A DNA stretch of 64,000 nt, from positions 2,108,001-2,172,000 of the forward strand of contig NZ_JAQTHU010000001.1 of the NCBI RefSeq assembly GCF_029433255.1, given 5' to 3'. A program made the position numbers and the translations under genes. Positions 61,201-64,000 of the stretch are shown one piece after another (the first letter of the stretch is position 1; every line of letters starts with the position of its first letter). The notes beneath the pieces were generated by a model. That model was given only the letters and a program-made list of their open reading frames with translations. It did no database searches and had not been told where the DNA came from. Source of the stretch: Lactobacillus sp. ESL0791 (GTDB lineage: Bacteria; Bacillota; Bacilli; Lactobacillales; Lactobacillaceae).

Positions 61201-64000
61201 TAACTTGCAAAGTAACTGGGATTAGCTCTGTAACACCATCATTATCGTAAGTTACTTTAACAGCCACATGATGATCACCGTAAGCAATCAAATCATCATT
61301 TACTAAAGGAGAACCATTTAGTTTAACCCAAGAATAACTTAAGGTTGATTTCCCCCAACTTGTCAGACCTGTTTCAGAAGCACTAGTTTTAACCGCTGCG
61401 GCCGCTTTTTCTTCACTCGGTACTGTTCTTTTAGCTGCAATCTGCGCTTTTCCTGCAGCAAACATTGGAAGTCTAATCTTCACTGGCACATTAGTTATAG
61501 TACCATCCCCAAAAGTCAACTTAATGACTGCATTACCTTTGTTGGTTCCCGGATTCGTCGGATCCGTAACTAAACTACCGTCACTATTAACAACACCACC
61601 GTCAGCAAGATTACCTTCTTGATTTATTTTTTTATCAGTCAACCATTCCGCCAATTCAAGTATTTTCTTATTAGGCCTAATATCATCTTGTTCGTCTTTA
61701 AGGGAATCATATGATTTTGTACCGTCAGCAGGAGGAAAAATTTCTGTATCAACAAATGAAAGAATATCTGCCATAGGATATTCAGCAGTTATTTTAGCTG
61801 CTTGGCCTTTGTGAACTTTAAGTGTAATAGCGTCCGGCGCAATTGAATCAACAGCTAGGTGAGTCGGCCCAACTGTGAAGCGCTCATTATCAGCTTTATG
61901 AGCATACATAATATAAGTTTCTGCCCCCGGACACATCGAAACTTCCTTATTATATACTGCTTTGAAACCATCTAAATCATAGGCAGTACCTTTAGGATTT
62001 TCTATAGTTCCGTCAGTACCTATTGCTCTAATATTATGCCATTTAAAGTTTGCACCCCACACATTATTATCTAACTTGTGGTGGCCCAATTTTAAAATAA
62101 ATTTATCTATGCTAGCATCAGCGCCTATGCCATTAAACATATTATCCATATTACCAGAAGACGCCTTATTGGTATTAAAAGCACTCAAGGCTAATTTACT
62201 AAGCTTACCGGTATTGTTAAACATATTGGACATGTTAGTAACGTTAGGCGTTTCCCAATTTTGACCTAAAGTCAAAGTAATCAAGGCTGAATCGTTATTA
62301 AACATTGACTGCATATTTTGCACGCTACTAGTATCCCACCTACTTAAGTCTAGGCTGAGCAAACTGCTAGTATCGTTAAACATATATTGCATATCGGTAA
62401 CCTGCGAAGTATTAAAATTGCTCACGGAGTTCAGGTCAGTCACCAAATTATCATTGTTAAACATATATGACATGTCTTTAACGTTTTCAGTATTCCAATT
62501 GGGACCCAAAGTTAATATTGTCAGGCTGCTGGCATTATTGAACATGTACTGCATACCAGGATGATAATTACTTGATGAAACAGCATTTCCTACACTCTCA
62601 GTATTCCATTTATGCAAATCTAAAGAAGTTATGCTGCTGGCACTATCAAACATATGCTGCATATCGGTAACCTGACTTGTGTCCCAATCAGTAACTGCTG
62701 GACTAGTTAAATTAGTATCACCGCTAAACATGTACTGCATGTTAGTTACTTGGCCTGTCTTCCAACCACCAACATTAAGACCAGTTAAAGCTGCATCACC
62801 ATCAAACATATGCTGCATATCGGTAACCTGACTTGTGTCCCAATTAGTAACTACTAGGCTAGTCAAATTTCTACAGCCATTAAACATGTATGCCATATTT
62901 TCAGCATAACGTGTATTAAAGTTGCTAACATCAAATGCCGCCTTATGAGGGCCAGTTCCCGTACTAGTCAAGCTTTGACAATTATTAAACATGTACGACA
63001 TGTCCTCAACAAATTTCGTGTCAAATTTATTATCACTTATATTAAGACCAAGATTATCTAATAGTAGATCATTGTTAAACATGTGCGACATATCACTAAC
63101 AGCACTAGTGTTAAAATTATCAATACTTATTTTTTTCATACCGGTCATATCAGAGAACATGAACGACATATTTCCGACATTGTCAGTTTTAAAGTGTGTT
63201 CCATCCCCCAATGTTAAACTTTCTATACTGCTGTCACCCTCAAACATGTGCGACATATCGCTCACAAGATCGGTTTTAAAATTAGCTATACCTTTATTTT
63301 CTATCGAATTCGTAGTTAAGGCAGCGTCATATTGAAACATACTTTGCATATTAGTAACTTTGCTGGTATCCCAACCGCTTAAGTCTAAATTATTTAAACT
63401 GGAATTAACCGCATTTTTTTTATTAGCAAACATTGAACTCATATCGGTCACACGACTAGTATTCCAATGGTTACCATGAGCATCCGTATAAGTATGCAAA
63501 TCTAAATTGTTTATTTCCGTAGTATTCTGAAACATACAACTCATGTTAGTTACAAGATCGGTATTCCACTTACCTATGCTCAAACTGGATAATTTAGAAC
63601 AGTCCTTAAACAAGGATTGCATATTGGTTACTTTACTGGTATCCCAACTGCCTATGCTCAAACTGGTTAATCCTGAACAACCATTAAACATATTAACCAT
63701 GCTATTTACATGGCTAGTATCCCAATTATCTATATCTAAGTTGCTCAACGTCTTACAGTCTTGAAACATACTGTACATGTTAGTTACTTTGCTGGTGTTC
63801 CAACTACCTATATCTAGGCTGCTCAATGCCTTACAGCCTTGAAACATACTGTACATGTTAGTTACTTTGCTGGTGTTCCAATTACCTATATCTAGGCTAC
63901 GCAATGACCAGCAGCCTATAAACATGTCATACATGTTAGTTACACTACTAGTATTCCAATTTCTTCCAAAATCAATGCTGCTCAACACTAGATCCTGATA
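58223..64000 (-). CDS. Giant BspA-repeat/Rib/SLAP surface protein, N-terminus off window
   Basis: The frame is open to the right window edge, so the start and export signal lie beyond 64000; at least 1925 residues are encoded here. It begins inside a long DUF285 array (SSIDFGRNWNTSSVTNMYDMF... over about 640 residues). A beta-rich Rib-like region follows with units such as YSDNTHQYLPVKLNL and YPDGSVASVPVTVKV. Four C-terminal SLAP-like modules end the protein: LKHNAYLYDKQGKRI, LTAHVYDKYGKRA, MHTAYFYDKNGKRE and KTRIVNRYGKAT, ending YYIIGDNQYVKASKLK. It shares the architecture and many phrases with the 1816-residue neighbour, so the two arose by duplication. It probably anchors non-covalently to the wall and binds a host or microbial ligand. 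Confidence 0.9.
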   Translation of the reverse strand, partial: YQDLVLSSIDFGRNWNTSSVTNMYDMFIGCWSLRSLDIGNWNTSKVTNMYSMFQGCKALSSLDIGSWNTSKVTNMYSMFQDCKTLSNLDIDNWDTSHVNSMVNMFNGCSGLTSLSIGSWDTSKVTNMQSLFKDCSKLSSLSIGKWNTDLVTNMSCMFQNTTEINNLDLHTYTDAHGNHWNTSRVTDMSSMFANKKNAVNSSLNNLDLSGWDTSKVTNMQSMFQYDAALTTNSIENKGIANFKTDLVSDMSHMFEGDSSIESLTLGDGTHFKTDNVGNMSFMFSDMTGMKKISIDNFNTSAVSDMSHMFNNDLLLDNLGLNISDNKFDTKFVEDMSYMFNNCQSLTSTGTGPHKAAFDVSNFNTRYAENMAYMFNGCRNLTSLVVTNWDTSQVTDMQHMFDGDAALTGLNVGGWKTGQVTNMQYMFSGDTNLTSPAVTDWDTSQVTDMQHMFDSASSITSLDLHKWNTESVGNAVSSSNYHPGMQYMFNNASSLTILTLGPNWNTENVKDMSYMFNNDNLVTDLNSVSNFNTSQVTDMQYMFNDTSSLLSLDLSRWDTSSVQNMQSMFNNDSALITLTLGQNWETPNVTNMSNMFNNTGKLSKLALSAFNTNKASSGNMDNMFNGIGADASIDKFILKLGHHKLDNNVWGANFKWHNIRAIGTDGTIENPKGTAYDLDGFKAVYNKEVSMCPGAETYIMYAHKADNERFTVGPTHLAVDSIAPDAITLKVHKGQAAKITAEYPMADILSFVDTEIFPPADGTKSYDSLKDEQDDIRPNKKILELAEWLTDKKINQEGNLADGGVVNSDGSLVTDPTNPGTNKGNAVIKLTFGDGTITNVPVKIRLPMFAAGKAQIAAKRTVPSEEKAAAAVKTSASETGLTSWGKSTLSYSWVKLNGSPLVNDDLIAYGDHHVAVKVTYDNDGVTELIPVTLQVKKYSDAYPIRLQDGITSITTHAVGDGSTFSVAPPVGFFNMNKNGVTDNSAMDDLITAKDSATNVDITTENLNGIIDHLEWATGDVAPGFIGLNDNCQIVAKYMDDTTGASIKLKVNVIGGKSNSAASTATGVSTGPAATVLTEANAEAALSNASTVTSAYPAATFAWSKSASSVIPFEDADTETAGTQNVYIIINYGDGTTQAVPVKLKLNNTASLDNLSYDQAYPLHIHATDDNTNKPLLDMSFIRAHLNGITDPTAVSTITWSTENNSVPDHTTSNINAVGEPADGYLQVNYTDGSHSDRIKVPVMVEGAQVLATNQAYLQGTVPAAAAFMSNSTLGEKAPSSYNASYKWVDAATRQELTDLNNTKGIVNAAIEVAYSDNTHQYLPVKLNLQTYAEYYKNEVRTNDFNTHIGVIVDDSSLSRHISVNGLANTAYSLAWTSKPDTSAAGLNSSGSKNINALAKITFTSDGTQLTVRIPGTVVGAVIKNSDVAKTVYLNGSSLSPDQQADIVNYYVNASLITSYVPSYIVQLSNNRATITVHYNDHTNVEQVLNAVPFTVIGPQTKQAEIYQGYSITVQQVLTNYSDLKSNPEITLDDNITGINSSQVGTQSGRIGICYTHSDPEFSHFDGRYSIPVTVKVIERPVDNSMAANLKPNTKPIQVPQYTDLPANNNYAGNAITNAADLPAGTNYTWDTANEVDTTKKDKTSKTFIRVHYPDGSVASVPVTVKVGDPAESEVVLKHNAYLYDKQGKRINKQTLQKGSTIKTYGTTRINNSLYYIVQADKYYIKANNVQGTKRKLQLTAHVYDKYGKRADDREIYAGTSVITYGTPITIDNEKYYLTDNNKYIKASNFPPTADRWNDPTVREQTDTSGGVKKAVMHTAYFYDKNGKRENKAILKAGSEIVTYGKTTIKHKQYYVLDNDEYLLASNIDASKRHVTGKTRIVNRYGKATKKQLRKGTKVSVYGKTVKIKGVKYYIIGDNQYVKASKLK
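62050..64000 (-). repeat. Long BspA-type (DUF285) repeat array, continuing past the window
   Basis: About 25 units of W-N/D-T-S-x-V-T-N/D-M-x-x-M-F are visible. Near the right edge (63580-63960) successive units are nearly identical at DNA level (CATACTGTACATGTTAGTTACTTTGCTGG-like block repeated at about 69-72 nt steps). This points to recent expansion or slippage. Confidence 0.85.

Noticed and set aside
62050..64000. CRISPR-like regular spacing of short repeats
   Set aside because: The period is a multiple of three, the frame is open throughout, and units translate to BspA/DUF285 repeats; there are no spacers or cas genes.

Overview
The window looks like a chromosomal stretch of a low-GC Lactobacillus from the S-layer-bearing lineages (acidophilus/helveticus/bee-gut type). 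The evidence is the repeated SLAP-type C-terminal modules, a helveticin-J-like bacteriocin gene, YSIRK-like export signals, a CIRCE-controlled clpE, a T-box leader, and LevR/mannose-class PTS logic. The species cannot be fixed from sequence alone. There are no rRNA genes, tRNA genes or CRISPR arrays that I can see.

Layout. 0-4.7 kb: secreted cell-wall proteins on the minus strand (NlpC/P60, two C39-like proteins, a CAP protein) and the remains of a small cysteine-rich secreted peptide. 4.8-9.2 kb: a redox/flavin group (nitroreductase, cytoplasmic-type ApbE coupled to a tyrosine phosphatase, two NADPH-FMN reductases under a TetR regulator with visible palindromic operators). 9.3-14.7 kb: a decayed zone with an IS3 fragment, a helveticin-J-like gene broken by one stop codon, a SLAP surface protein, a group II intron remnant and an IS4-type transposase remnant. 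14.8-17.2 kb: a TetR-controlled MacB-like ABC exporter. 17.3-20.2 kb: a T-box leader, probably isoleucine-specific, ahead of a proline iminopeptidase and an oligopeptide-binding lipoprotein. 20.4-30.3 kb: a mannose-class PTS locus (EIIB-EIIC-EIID plus two esterases on one side; LevR-type sigma-54 activator, EIIA and mannitol-1-phosphate dehydrogenase on the other), served by two apparent sigma-54 promoters and bracketed by inverted intact and broken copies of mtlD. 30.6-37.9 kb: two flavoprotein reductases of the fumarate/urocanate reductase type, one with a C-terminal FMN-binding domain that the upstream ApbE could flavinylate, plus an amino-acid permease, a class-I glutamine-amidotransferase-like hydrolase and a branched-chain aminotransferase.

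38.0-44.5 kb is a plasmid-like accessory island: a MazF/PemK-AbrB toxin-antitoxin pair, a broken TOPRIM-type gene, an HTH gene with a VbhA-like tail, then three consecutive Fic-family genes with three different active-site versions, closed by an ISL3-type insertion sequence. This Fic cassette is the most unusual system in the window. 44.5-51.5 kb returns to housekeeping-like genes (clpE, a short UvrA paralogue, a DUF915 hydrolase, a stand-alone PTS EIIC). 51.7-52.7 kb holds a HigBA-like toxin-antitoxin module with a third small gene. 52.7-64 kb holds two very large tandem surface proteins built from BspA-type (DUF285) repeats, Rib-like beta modules and C-terminal SLAP modules; the second runs off the window.

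Common themes are secreted proteins, sugar/polyol and peptide acquisition, flavin-based redox, and heavy pseudogenisation. Several reading frames (bacteriocin, cysteine-rich peptide, TOPRIM gene, second Fic gene) are interrupted by single stop codons that are one base from a glutamine codon.
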